The position numbers and the translations under genes are program-made. This document shows, piece by piece, positions 16,710-24,411 of a stretch of DNA of 64,000 bases. The notes beneath the pieces were generated by a model that saw only the letters and a list, made by a program, of their open reading frames with translations, searched no databases and was not told the origin of the DNA. Each line of letters starts with the position of its first letter. The stretch's first letter is position 1. The stretch is from Fervidobacterium sp. UBA5837 (GTDB taxonomy: Bacteria; Thermotogota; Thermotogae; Thermotogales; Fervidobacteriaceae): NCBI GenBank assembly GCA_002432805.1, contig DJGV01000007.1:62001-126000 (forward strand), written 5' to 3'.

Positions 16710-17357
16710 GTGAGTAAGATATATTTTAGACTACCCATTCTTATAGGGGTGCTGTTAGCTATCACAACAGTGATAACTTTTGGCATGGAGTACGTTGTGA
16801 GAGTTGACCAAATGGAACTCGGTAAGATCATAACTGAAAATACTAAGAATGGTTGGACAAGTGTCAGTGAATTGGAATACGGTGAAAAATACAAGGTCGA
16901 AACGAGAACAACGTATGGAAAATCTGGACTTTTTGAGGTTTACGAAGCAACGTTTGTGACTGGTGATGAGGTTGTTGCAAAGATACTTGGCACAAACAAA
17001 CAGAATCGCATTTCAATCACTGTATATATGTACTATGACGACCCAAATAATCCATCAGTCAAGACATTCACATTTGATAACAGTTCAATGGTAATTTTGG
17101 ATAACAACTTCGTAATTCCACATTTTGAAATGATGCTTAAGACACCAAGTCCGGTGTTTACCATACTGATTCCGCAGGCATTATTTGATCCTTCAAAGAC
17201 AGAAAAGGCATCTGGGAATGCACAGTTAAAACGTGCAGCCAATGGAAAGTACGTTTTGAGTTACGAAGGAGTCGACATAACAATTTCTACAGATAAACTT
17301 GGAATTGTGAGTATGGAATATTCTAATGGCATTACCGTTGAAAGGGTGAAGAAATAA
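16710..17357 (+). CDS. Secreted or membrane-anchored protein of unknown function
   Basis: A 215-residue protein with an N-terminal hydrophobic segment (LPILIGVLLAITTVITFGM) that is a signal peptide or anchor, then a hydrophilic, beta-rich extracytoplasmic part without cysteines. I do not recognise the domain. GTG at 16710 has GGTGGAGGTG at proper distance; ATG at 16704 is in frame but only a few bases from the site. The stop TAA is immediately followed, in the same frame, by the proposed first codon of ksgA, so the two are tightly coupled. Confidence 0.7.
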   Translation: MSKIYFRLPILIGVLLAITTVITFGMEYVVRVDQMELGKIITENTKNGWTSVSELEYGEKYKVETRTTYGKSGLFEVYEATFVTGDEVVAKILGTNKQNRISITVYMYYDDPNNPSVKTFTFDNSSMVILDNNFVIPHFEMMLKTPSPVFTILIPQALFDPSKTEKASGNAQLKRAANGKYVLSYEGVDITISTDKLGIVSMEYSNGITVERVKK

Positions 17358-18191
17358 CTGAAAACATCAGATTATTTAAGAGAGTACGGAATAGTTCTGA
17401 AAAAGTCATTAGGTCAGAATTTCTTATCTAGTGAGGAATATGCGAATAGAATTGTCGAGGCATCCGATATCAAAAAGGATGATACAATATTAGAGATAGG
17501 TGCAGGCGCAGGAACTTTAACACTTTCTTTGGCAATGACTGGAGCTGAAGTCTATGCTATTGAGATAGATAAGAGAATGGAGCCGATATTAAAAGAAAGG
17601 TTGGCTGAGTACAACAATGTTCATTTGATCTTCGAAGATTTTTTTAATGTGAATCTTTCGTTCTTGCCCAACCAGTACAAGTGCATTTCAAATATACCGT
17701 ATTATATAACCGCACCTATAATAAAGCGATTGATTTTTACGAACTTCAATGTACTTTACCTAATGATGCAAAAAGAAGTCGGAGAAAGATTGCAGGAAAA
17801 GCCCGGTAGTTCAAACCGGGGTTTTCTTTCAGTTGTTCTTCAGACCGTGGCTGACCTCGAAAAGGTGATGATAGTTCCAAGGAGTGCTTTTGTACCAAAC
17901 CCTGAAATCGATAGTATCGTACTAAGAATAGAAAAGAAGTCTTCGATACCGTTCATGAGTTTGGAAGAATTGTCAAGTTATTGGGAATTTGTTTCATCGT
18001 GTTTTGGCCAAAAGAGGAAGACGATCTACAACAATTTAAGAGCTATCGGCCTTGATAAATCGATGATTGAAGAAATGCTTAGCGGCATCTCACCAAGTGC
18101 AAGGCCTGAACAACTAATGAACGATGAGTTTGTAAGTATGTGGCATAAATGGAAAGAATTGAAAACATTATCAAATGGAGGGGCTTTATGA
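17358..18191 (+). CDS. ksgA: 16S rRNA adenine dimethyltransferase (KsgA/RsmA), probable CTG start
   Basis: SAM-dependent enzyme that dimethylates two adjacent adenines in helix 45 of 16S rRNA. Reading from 17358 gives the family N-terminus (DYLREYGIVLKKSLGQNFL), motif I LEIGAGAGTLTLSLA, the acidic EIDKRM, and catalytic motif IV CISNIPYYITAP, with 277 residues in all. The first in-frame ATG, at 17529, would remove motif I and cannot be the start. The codon just after the upstream TAA is CTG, where homologues have Met, with AGGGTGA eight bases ahead; no ATG, GTG or TTG exists between. The stop overlaps the ATG of the next gene. Confidence 0.9.
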   Translation: MKTSDYLREYGIVLKKSLGQNFLSSEEYANRIVEASDIKKDDTILEIGAGAGTLTLSLAMTGAEVYAIEIDKRMEPILKERLAEYNNVHLIFEDFFNVNLSFLPNQYKCISNIPYYITAPIIKRLIFTNFNVLYLMMQKEVGERLQEKPGSSNRGFLSVVLQTVADLEKVMIVPRSAFVPNPEIDSIVLRIEKKSSIPFMSLEELSSYWEFVSSCFGQKRKTIYNNLRAIGLDKSMIEEMLSGISPSARPEQLMNDEFVSMWHKWKELKTLSNGGAL

Positions 18192-18997
18192 CCCAAGAGA
18201 AAGTATTTGTCTTTGATTTGGATGGTACGATATTGAATTCAAAGAATGAATTTCCACCAGAGACTAGGGATGCAATTTTGAAGATAGCTGCAAAAGGCGA
18301 CAAAGTTGTTTTCGCAACAGGTCGAATGCATATTTCTGCCAAAAAGATGATCGACAACGTTTTTGGAAAGAGCAATGCTTTCCCGATAATATCGTACAAT
18401 GGTGCCGTTGTGTACGTCCCTAATGAAGGGTTCATATACGAAAAGACTATCCCATTGGATGTTACACACATGGTAATAGACTTTTTCAGAGAGCGACATA
18501 TTCATGTGCATAGCTATGTTGACGATATTCTCTACAGTGAAAAAGATGATGACGAGATAAAACTATATTCAAAACACGCAGATGTGCCATATACTGTAGT
18601 CGATGATTTGAAAAAGCTCAAAGAACCTATAAAACTCCTTGCAGTTGGTCAGCAGCAAGTACTTGACGCAGTTGTTCCAGTGTTGCACACTCAACTCAAT
18701 GATAAGGCAAATGCATTCAAGAGTTTCTCGATATTCCTAGACATTATCCCGGAAGGTACGAACAAGGGAATTGCTTTGAAATTCTTGGCTGATCACGTAG
18801 GCTTTGATCTCAATTCTACAATCGTGTTTGGAGACAACGAGAACGATATATTCATGTTCGATGTGGCTGGAATGAAGATCACCGTAGAAAATGCTGTACC
18901 AAGGCTAAAAGAGGTGGCCGATTTTGTCAGTAAATCTAATGAAGAAAATGGCGTTCTTTTTGCTCTTGCTAAGTTTTTCCCTGAGTATCTTCGCTAA
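18188..18997 (+). CDS. HAD-superfamily (Cof-type) sugar phosphatase
   Basis: A 269-residue Cof-subfamily HAD hydrolase. Motif I FDLDGTILNS lies at the N-terminus, motif II in FATGRMH, the type IIB cap in the middle, Lys in EGTNKGIAL and motif IV FGDNENDIFMF. Such enzymes dephosphorylate sugar phosphates or nucleotides of various kinds; the substrate cannot be named. ATG at 18188 overlaps the ksgA stop (ATGA) and follows GGAGGGG. The 3' end overlaps the next gene by 74 bases. Confidence 0.88.
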   Translation: MTQEKVFVFDLDGTILNSKNEFPPETRDAILKIAAKGDKVVFATGRMHISAKKMIDNVFGKSNAFPIISYNGAVVYVPNEGFIYEKTIPLDVTHMVIDFFRERHIHVHSYVDDILYSEKDDDEIKLYSKHADVPYTVVDDLKKLKEPIKLLAVGQQQVLDAVVPVLHTQLNDKANAFKSFSIFLDIIPEGTNKGIALKFLADHVGFDLNSTIVFGDNENDIFMFDVAGMKITVENAVPRLKEVADFVSKSNEENGVLFALAKFFPEYLR

Positions 18998-19685
18998 CTC
19001 TCCAAATTCAACAATTCAAATCTGTACAACTAGATTAGAAAAGATTGTTGATGATGTCTCTCTGCTTACTTTGGGAAGCATGGGAAACCTTTCACTTGCA
19101 ACAAATTTGGGAAAGTACGTGGGGAGTCTACTCAAAAGTCAAGGATACGATTACTATGTTTTGGGACCGCTCGATACACTCAGTATAGACGATGATGACT
19201 ATTTTTACAGAGTCAACAAATCTCCTTTTATCACATCTGATCTGTACGACAAGTTTGCAACAGGTTTAACTGCAGCTGGTATCATTCCAGTTTTTGATGG
19301 CAGAGGAAAGATGGATACGTATTTGATCTCGTCTCTCGTTACGAGAAAGCTTACATATCCCGTAATCGTTGAAGACGAGGGAAAGGCCAATTTACTTAGA
19401 AACTTGAAGTACAAGGCAACGTTCATAGTTGAAGGCGAAGATGGATACGTATTTCTAAGTGGTGGACCTGTATCCCTCTACTGGACAATAGATATGCACA
19501 GCGGTGAGGATATCAGAAAAGAAATACTACTGAATTCGATCTTGTATATCAGTGATGGAGAAATACGGGTCAAAAAGCCATTTTCAAAAAGCGGGGTAGT
19601 GGTATACAGTGACGATGCATTCGTCATTGAAGAGGCAAAGTCGATATTGAAAAAACACGCTGGGCCTGGCAGAATTCCTTGGTGA
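18924..19685 (+). CDS. Secreted protein resembling a degenerate GH3 N-terminal domain
   Basis: A 253-residue protein with signal peptide (MKKMAFFLLLLSFSLSIFA). The following part (SMGNLSLATNLGKYVGS, GYDYYVLGPLDTLS, SPFITSDLYDKFATGLTAAGIIPVFDGRG) follows the pattern of the TIM-barrel domain of NagZ-type glycoside hydrolases: A-x-x-G-x-x-x-G, the PVLD strand, the R-S-F-G-x-D block and KHFPGHG. The catalytic KHFPGHG equivalent reads FDGRGKMD, so catalysis is doubtful. The start is TTG at 18924 behind GAGGTGG; it lies inside the HAD gene. Assignment is by eye only. Confidence 0.6.
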   Translation: MSVNLMKKMAFFLLLLSFSLSIFANSPNSTIQICTTRLEKIVDDVSLLTLGSMGNLSLATNLGKYVGSLLKSQGYDYYVLGPLDTLSIDDDDYFYRVNKSPFITSDLYDKFATGLTAAGIIPVFDGRGKMDTYLISSLVTRKLTYPVIVEDEGKANLLRNLKYKATFIVEGEDGYVFLSGGPVSLYWTIDMHSGEDIRKEILLNSILYISDGEIRVKKPFSKSGVVVYSDDAFVIEEAKSILKKHAGPGRIPW

Positions 19686-19698
19686 GCTCATCGATAAA

Positions 19699-20184
19699 TC
19701 AACTCTTTACATTGAGCATCATTAGTTTGTGCCCATACATCCTTAACCACCTGCGTTTATCCGCGTAATCAGGCATTATCCTACCAACAACCCTCCAAAA
19801 GTTTCTACTGTGGTTCATCTCAACTATATGTGCCAGTTCGTGTACGATAACGTAATCTACTACTCCAACTGGTGCCATGATAAGTCGCCAGTTGAAAGAC
19901 AGAGTACCTTTGGATGAGTAAGATCCCCACCTTGACCTTGCGTTGGAGATTCTGATCTTTTTGTATTTGGTTATTCCTACTTTTGTAGACAAAAATCTCA
20001 CTCTAGTTGGAATATAGATAGCTGCTTGCCTTCTCAACCAGTTTTCTGCTAACGTCGATAAATCTTCCAAATATCTCCTGTGCACTAGAAAACTCTCACC
20101 ATTGTACTTGAAAGTCAAAAGCTCATCATCTATAACTATAACAGGTCTTTCAATGCCCAAGTAAGGTATTTTTAAATCATCCAT
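19699..20184 (-). CDS. YgjP/DUF45-type zinc metallopeptidase
   Basis: A 161-residue protein of the YgjP-like (DUF45) family related to SprT and WLM peptidases. The zinc motif is VIVHELAHIVEMNHSRNFW (HELAH with a following H), and SNARSRWGSYSSKGTLSFNWRL is the conserved family block. It is shorter than the usual 220-240 residues at the N-terminus. The ATG follows AGGAGGAATTGTTAAGCT. It converges on the GH3-like gene with a 13-base gap. Confidence 0.88.
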   Translation of the reverse strand: MDDLKIPYLGIERPVIVIDDELLTFKYNGESFLVHRRYLEDLSTLAENWLRRQAAIYIPTRVRFLSTKVGITKYKKIRISNARSRWGSYSSKGTLSFNWRLIMAPVGVVDYVIVHELAHIVEMNHSRNFWRVVGRIMPDYADKRRWLRMYGHKLMMLNVKS

Positions 20185-20245
20185 AGCTTAACAATTCCTC
20201 CTATAATGGTCTATTAATAGTCTATCGGTTTTTGGTGAAATGTTA

Positions 20246-20269
20246 TAGTATATACTATAGTATATACTA
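20246..20269. repeat. Tandem pair of the 12-bp palindrome TAGTATATACTA
   Basis: Two identical, perfectly self-complementary 12-mers stand head to tail without spacer, in the divergent gap between the YgjP-type gene and rubredoxin, about 20 bases before the rubredoxin -35 box. Likely a binding site for a dimeric regulator or a cruciform. Confidence 0.7.
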
Positions 20270-20288
20270 AGGATATCATAAGACTACG

Positions 20289-20318
20289 TTGAAAAAGATG
20301 GATAATTTGTGGTATAAT
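20289..20318 (+). promoter_or_regulatory. Promoter of the rubredoxin gene
   Basis: TTGAAA, 18 bases, TATAAT, with TGG before the -10 box (extended -10). The coding region starts 31 bases after the box. Confidence 0.8.
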
Positions 20319-20349
20319 CTTATCACTGACAAAAAACGGAGGTGGAAAT

Positions 20350-20511
20350 ATGAAGTACAGATGCACAGTTTGCGGTTACATTTATGATCCAGAAGTAGGA
20401 GATCCCGATTCAGGAATCAACCCTGGCACACCGTTTGAAGATCTCCCAGATGATTGGACATGCCCAGTTTGCGGAATAGGCAAAGATATGTTCGAGCCTC
20501 TCGATGAATGA
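20350..20511 (+). CDS. Rubredoxin
   Basis: A 53-residue iron-sulfur electron carrier. The two cysteine knuckles CTVCGY (Cys5, Cys8) and CPVCGIGK (Cys38, Cys41) bind one iron; YDPEVGDPDSGI and FEDLPDDWTCP are typical of the family. The ATG follows GGAGGTGG. In anaerobes rubredoxin serves oxygen and peroxide reduction systems, but no partner is next to it. It has its own promoter and a following hairpin, so it is a single-gene unit. Confidence 0.97.
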   Translation: MKYRCTVCGYIYDPEVGDPDSGINPGTPFEDLPDDWTCPVCGIGKDMFEPLDE

Positions 20512-20550
20512 TTCATTTTCAAGCTTTTCGATAAGTGAAATTGACTAATC

Positions 20551-20571
20551 TGGGGGGATATCCCCCCATTT
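20551..20571 (+). terminator. Perfect 18-bp palindrome after rubredoxin
   Basis: TGGGGGG ATAT CCCCCCA, followed by TTTGTGT. The stem is very strong but the T run is short, so this may be a terminator or an mRNA-protecting hairpin. Confidence 0.6.
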
Positions 20572-20708
20572 GTGTATAAATTGTGTGCATTAAGTTTGCA
20601 CCAAAGATAAAGAATATCATTGGATAGGGAATTTGTACTGAATTTTAAATCACAGATACCATAGATAAGTTTCAGATAAGTTTGGATATGAAGAAGGAGC
20701 TGAGTACG

Positions 20709-22115
20709 ATGGATGATGTTAGAGTTAGGTTTGCACCAAGCCCTACAGGTTATTTGCATGTAGGTGGTGCGAGAACTGCCCTTTTCAACTACTTGTTTGC
20801 AAGAAAGATGGGTGGTAGATTCATACTAAGGATAGAAGATACGGACATAGAAAGATCCGAGAAAGTTTTTGAAGAACAACTGACCTCTGCGTTGAAATGG
20901 TTGGGATTGGATTGGGATGAGGGACCAGATATCGGTGGTACGTACGGTCCATACAGACAGAGTGAACGCATCAACTTGTACAAAGAATTTGCACAAAGAC
21001 TCGTGCAAGATGGTAAAGCTTATGAAGTCTATGCATACCCAGAGGAAATAGAAGTGCTCAGAGATAAACTACTCGCAGAAGGTAAAGCGCCACACTATAC
21101 AAAAGAGATGCTCCAACCGTACAACACGGATGAGAGGAAGAGAGAATACGAAGAAAAAGGTATAACCCCCGCTATCTATTTTTCAATGCCAAGGAAAGAT
21201 TACGTTATAAGCGATGTGGTAAAAGGTGATGTCGTCTTTAAAGCAGGCAGCACCGGAGATTTTGCACTGTTGAGAAGCAACGGTATGCCGACGTACAATT
21301 ATGCTTGTGTTATCGACGATGGACTGATGAAGATCACGCATGTGCTACGCGGTGATGATCACCTTTCCAACACCGTAAAGCAAGTTGCTTTGTACGAGGC
21401 ATTTGGATGGCCCACACCGATCTTTGGTCATGTGTCGATGATATTAGGGCCAGATGGTAGTAAGTTGAGTAAGAGACACGGTGCAACATCCGTTGAGGAG
21501 TTCAAAAGTAGAGGATACCTTCCCGAAGCACTGGTCAATTTTCTAGCTCTCCTTGGATGGTCACATCCGGAGGGAAAAGAGATATTGAGTAAAGATGAGT
21601 TGATATCGAGCTTTACACTGGATAGACTTGTGAAGAACGCCGCAATATTCAACCCAGAAAAGTTAAAGTGGATGAACGCTGAACACATAAAGATGAAAGA
21701 TATTGATGAACTGGTTCGGATCTCAAGGCAATTCATCAATGTAGATATAAATGATGAAAAGTTGAGAAAGATATTGATAGCCCTCAAGGATCGAATAGAG
21801 GAACTATCGCAACTTCCAGAAATGGCGGATTTCTTCTTCCACAAACCAACAAACCTACCTGAAAAAGCACCGGAAGCAATTGAAACTTACGACAATTTGT
21901 GCTTGGAGCTCGATAAGATTGAAGAATGGAATCAGGAAAATATATACGCAGCATTCAAAAATGTTATGAAAAGTGCAAAATTGAAGGGGAAAAACTTCTA
22001 CATGACTTTAAGACAGATACTGACCGGTCGAATTGAAGGCCCTGAATTGATAGATATCATAGAGATATTGGGAAAAGATGAAGTTGTAGCACGGATAAAA
22101 GCATTTTGCGGATAA
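20709..22115 (+). CDS. gltX: Glutamyl-tRNA synthetase
   Basis: Class I synthetase of 468 residues charging tRNA-Glu. The N-terminus VRFAPSPTGYLHVGGARTAL holds the HIGH-type motif, LRIEDTDIERS the Glu site, and SKLSKRHGA the KMSKS loop; the C-terminal anticodon domain is full length. The ATG at 20709 is preceded by AAGGAG; an ATG at 20682 gives nine extra residues that homologues lack. Thermotogales often carry two such enzymes, one aimed at tRNA-Gln; I cannot tell which this is. The cysS gene follows within 49 bases. Confidence 0.95.
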   Translation: MDDVRVRFAPSPTGYLHVGGARTALFNYLFARKMGGRFILRIEDTDIERSEKVFEEQLTSALKWLGLDWDEGPDIGGTYGPYRQSERINLYKEFAQRLVQDGKAYEVYAYPEEIEVLRDKLLAEGKAPHYTKEMLQPYNTDERKREYEEKGITPAIYFSMPRKDYVISDVVKGDVVFKAGSTGDFALLRSNGMPTYNYACVIDDGLMKITHVLRGDDHLSNTVKQVALYEAFGWPTPIFGHVSMILGPDGSKLSKRHGATSVEEFKSRGYLPEALVNFLALLGWSHPEGKEILSKDELISSFTLDRLVKNAAIFNPEKLKWMNAEHIKMKDIDELVRISRQFINVDINDEKLRKILIALKDRIEELSQLPEMADFFFHKPTNLPEKAPEAIETYDNLCLELDKIEEWNQENIYAAFKNVMKSAKLKGKNFYMTLRQILTGRIEGPELIDIIEILGKDEVVARIKAFCG

Positions 22116-22164
22116 CATTGGTAGATATATAATTGCAAAGATAATTGCAGACGAGGTGATTGCG

Positions 22165-23577
22165 GTGATATACATCTCTGATACGTTAACGAAGAGCAAG
22201 GTACCACTTGAAACGGGCCAGCCAAATGTTGTGAAGATGTACGTCTGCGGACCAACGGTGTACAACTACATTCACATCGGTAACGCAAGACCAATGGTAG
22301 TCTTTGATGTATTCAGACGGTTTTTGGAATTTGTCGGATACAAGGTTGTAATGGCCCAAAATTTTACGGACATAGATGACAAGATAATAAATCAGGCAAA
22401 CGAATGGGGTGTAGATTGGAAGACAGTCGCTGATACGTTCATAGCCGAGTGCTATCACGATGCCCAACTGCTTGGCATAAGGACTGCAAATTTCCATCCA
22501 AGAACGACTGATTTTGTTGAAGATATAATTAATGCTATAGCGAAGATGATAGATAATGACTTTGCATACGTAACACCGAATGGTGATGCGTATTTCAGCG
22601 TTCGGAAAGTAAACGACTATGGGAGATTGTCCGGGAAAAAGTTAGATGAACTAAGATCAGGCGCACGTGTCGATGTAAATGAACTAAAGATTGATCCTCT
22701 CGATTTCGTACTGTGGAAATCCGCAAAACCCGGAGAACCCGTGTGGAATAGTCCTTGGGGAAAGGGAAGACCTGGGTGGCACATCGAGTGCTCTGTGATG
22801 TCACAGAAGCTATTAGGCGATATGTTCGATATCCATGGTGGTGGAGAAGACCTCATATTCCCGCACCATGAGGATGAAATTGCACAGAGCAAGGCACTCA
22901 CGGGCAAGCCACCTGCACGGTATTGGATGCACAATGGCATGATCATCGCGCGTGGAGATAAGATGAGCAAATCTTTGAGAAATACTTTCATGGTGCGTGA
23001 GGCTGTGAGAAAATTTGGAAAAGACGGTGTAAGGCTATTCCTTCTGTCCAAACATTACAGATCCCCCATGGAATTTTTCGATGCACCGCTTGATGATAGT
23101 TCTAAAGCAGCTGCGAGAGTGCATGCTACTTTGTATAGATTCACGGAAAAGTACAACTATCCGTTAGTGCCAAAGTACGATGAAGAGATGAATGATTATC
23201 AAACACGTTTCATAGAAGCACTATCCGACGATTTCAATACGCCGGTGGCACTTTCTGTGTTGTTCAACGTCGTCAGGGAACTCAATAAGGCGATGGACGA
23301 TGGAAATGATGAACGAGCGCTAAAGATGTACCATCTTATCAAGAGAGTCTTTGGAAACATGTTAGGCATTTTTGATGGAGAGACGGATAAGGTGCAAAGG
23401 GTAGAATCAGAAGAAATGCAAACGCTCGATACTCTGATAAGAGGGATCATCGAAATGAGAAACAACTTCAGAAAGGAAAAGCAGTATGAAATGGCAGATA
23501 AGTTGAGAAACTTGCTCGGTGAATCGAAAATTAGGCTTGTAGATACACCAGAAGGTACGAAGTACGAATTGTATTAA
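22165..23577 (+). CDS. cysS: Cysteinyl-tRNA synthetase
   Basis: Class I synthetase of 470 residues. MYVCGPTVYNYIHIGNAR carries the first zinc cysteine and the HIGH motif, GRPGWHIECSVMS and IHGGGEDLIFPHHEDEIAQS the zinc and cysteine sites, and KMSKSLRN the KMSKS loop. GTG at 22165 follows GAGGTGA; GTG at 22156 is in frame but overlaps that site. Probably co-transcribed with gltX; a terminator follows at 23640. Confidence 0.96.
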   Translation: MIYISDTLTKSKVPLETGQPNVVKMYVCGPTVYNYIHIGNARPMVVFDVFRRFLEFVGYKVVMAQNFTDIDDKIINQANEWGVDWKTVADTFIAECYHDAQLLGIRTANFHPRTTDFVEDIINAIAKMIDNDFAYVTPNGDAYFSVRKVNDYGRLSGKKLDELRSGARVDVNELKIDPLDFVLWKSAKPGEPVWNSPWGKGRPGWHIECSVMSQKLLGDMFDIHGGGEDLIFPHHEDEIAQSKALTGKPPARYWMHNGMIIARGDKMSKSLRNTFMVREAVRKFGKDGVRLFLLSKHYRSPMEFFDAPLDDSSKAAARVHATLYRFTEKYNYPLVPKYDEEMNDYQTRFIEALSDDFNTPVALSVLFNVVRELNKAMDDGNDERALKMYHLIKRVFGNMLGIFDGETDKVQRVESEEMQTLDTLIRGIIEMRNNFRKEKQYEMADKLRNLLGESKIRLVDTPEGTKYELY

Positions 23578-23639
23578 TTATATTAATTATATTAACTGAG
23601 ATCAACCGGATAAATTGTGATTAGTATAGGAAAGGAAAA

Positions 23640-23665
23640 TGGAGGCTGAATGCCTCTATTTTTTT
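23640..23665 (+). terminator. Intrinsic terminator after cysS, overlapping the aroH 3' end
   Basis: GAGGC, loop TGAAT, GCCTC and then T-rich sequence. The T run lies inside the last codons and stop of the convergent chorismate mutase gene, so one hairpin serves both ends; toward aroH the following T run is poorer. Confidence 0.75.
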
Positions 23666-24057
23666 CCCCTCAAATTTTTTGCATCGTGAATGTACACAAA
23701 ATTCTGGGTTGTACTCTCGCAAATGAGGAGTATGCGTATGATTCTTTGTGGGGAGTTTTCAAACATCGCTTCTTGAAGGCACATGAGTGGAATGTCTTCA
23801 ACAAGTAGCCCTTCACGTAGTGCAGTTGCAGGATTGAAACTTTTAATATCCGGTGTAACGGAAAACATCACCGATACGATGCGTTCAATATCGTTTTGTG
23901 AGTTAATTTCATTCCACAACTCTACGACCTTTTTTCTTATCTCCTCTGGTTCATCACTCCCCAAAGAAGTCGCACCTCTGATACCTACTATTTTGTAATT
24001 CTTCTTATCCATTTCTTCGTTGTCGCTTGTGGCTTTTTTGCTGTCTTTTTCCATCAT
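23656..24057 (-). CDS. aroH: Chorismate mutase, AroH type
   Basis: Monofunctional chorismate mutase of the Bacillus AroH trimer type (133 residues), turning chorismate into prephenate for TyrA. Seen are VGIRGATSLGSDEPEEI (active-site Arg), VSVMFSVTPDIKSFNPA, VEDIPLMCLQEAMF and RIIRILLICES with the catalytic Arg. About 20 charged residues precede the fold. ATG at 24057 (or 24054) follows GGGAGA. It is transcribed away from the aro operon from the same intergenic region, supplying the mutase step that this operon lacks. Confidence 0.9.
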   Translation of the reverse strand: MMEKDSKKATSDNEEMDKKNYKIVGIRGATSLGSDEPEEIRKKVVELWNEINSQNDIERIVSVMFSVTPDIKSFNPATALREGLLVEDIPLMCLQEAMFENSPQRIIRILLICESTTQNFVYIHDAKNLRGKK

Positions 24058-24071
24058 TATCTCTCCCACAA

Positions 24072-24100
24072 ATTATACAAAGTATTGTAAAATCCAATGA
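24072..24100 (-). promoter_or_regulatory. Probable promoter of aroH
   Basis: On the minus strand TATAAT at 24077-24072 with a weak -35 (TCATTG) 17 bases before. The gap to the aroF -35 box is only a few bases, so the two polymerases could compete. Confidence 0.5.
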
Positions 24101-24102
24101 AT

Positions 24103-24131
24103 TTGACAAAGGAAAAATTTTTTGATAAAAT
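24103..24131 (+). promoter_or_regulatory. Promoter of the aro operon
   Basis: TTGACA, 17 bases, TAAAAT: the best promoter in the window. Transcription should begin near 24138, about 30 bases before the leader peptide and 275 before aroF. Confidence 0.9.
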
Positions 24132-24167
24132 ACTCACAATTATTTGGCAAAAAAGAGGTACAAAGAT

Positions 24168-24296
24168 ATGCAAAATAGGTTAAACTCCAAGATGGTCCTT
24201 TTATCTCTTAACAACACAAATGAATATTATTACTATTATTGCTCGACACCCATTTTGGTGCCTTTGCGTTGTTGTAGAAAGAAGGTAAGGACATAA
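24168..24296 (+). CDS. Tyrosine-rich leader peptide of the aro operon (42 aa)
   Basis: An ATG at 24168 with AGAGGT eight bases before opens a 42-codon reading frame ending in TAA at 24294-24296. It encodes five consecutive tyrosines (TAT TAT TAC TAT TAT, 24225-24239) after NTNE and before CSTP. It stands between the operon promoter and an intrinsic terminator, in front of the gene for the first committed step of aromatic synthesis. This is the layout of ribosome-mediated attenuation: ribosome stalling for want of charged tRNA-Tyr would decide RNA folding downstream. The peptide itself need have no function. Confidence 0.85.
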   Translation: MQNRLNSKMVLLSLNNTNEYYYYYCSTPILVPLRCCRKKVRT

Positions 24297-24319
24297 GCAA
24301 AGGTTCCAAAAAGGGTGTC
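24245..24319 (+). promoter_or_regulatory. Antiterminator of the aro attenuator
   Basis: The 23 bases at 24245-24267 are complementary to 24297-24319 with 20 Watson-Crick pairs, one G-U and two mismatches (GACACCC:GGGTGTC, TTTTGG:CCAAAA, CCTTTGC:GCAAAGG). The left arm starts five bases after the last Tyr codon. The right arm takes up the left strand of the terminator stem, so only one of the two can form. The leader stop codon abuts the right arm; a ribosome finishing the peptide would break this helix and permit termination. Confidence 0.85.
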
Positions 24320-24346
24320 TACTTTTAGTAGACACCCTTTTTTATT
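24311..24346 (+). terminator. Intrinsic terminator (attenuator) ahead of aroF
   Basis: A perfect 12-bp stem AAGGGTGTCTAC / GTAGACACCCTT with loop TTTTA, followed by TTTTATT. It lies between the leader peptide and aroF, 66 bases before the aroF ATG. No gene ends here on the plus strand other than the leader peptide, so its only evident role is conditional termination. Confidence 0.92.
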
Positions 24347-24411
24347 ATACCATCGTATCATCAAATTTTGTCAAATCAAAATCATTCTAAGAAAAGCGGA
24401 GGTGGAAATAC

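Noticed and set aside
17529..18191. ksgA starting at ATG 17529
   Set aside because: This would delete the substrate motif GQNFL and the SAM motif I that are plainly encoded just upstream in the same frame.
24219..24287. A second short frame in the aro leader (ATG at 24219, containing RHPFWCLC, stop TAA at 24285-24287) that could suggest Phe/Trp-sensing
   Set aside because: It has no Shine-Dalgarno site and only one Phe and one Trp codon. The overlapping frame from 24168 has a good ribosome site and five consecutive Tyr codons at the right distance from the antiterminator.
24290..24346. Possible T-box riboswitch ahead of aroF
   Set aside because: AAGGTTCC faintly recalls the T-box core, but no stem I, specifier loop or AGGGTGGAACCGCG block is present. 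The leader peptide explains the terminator better.
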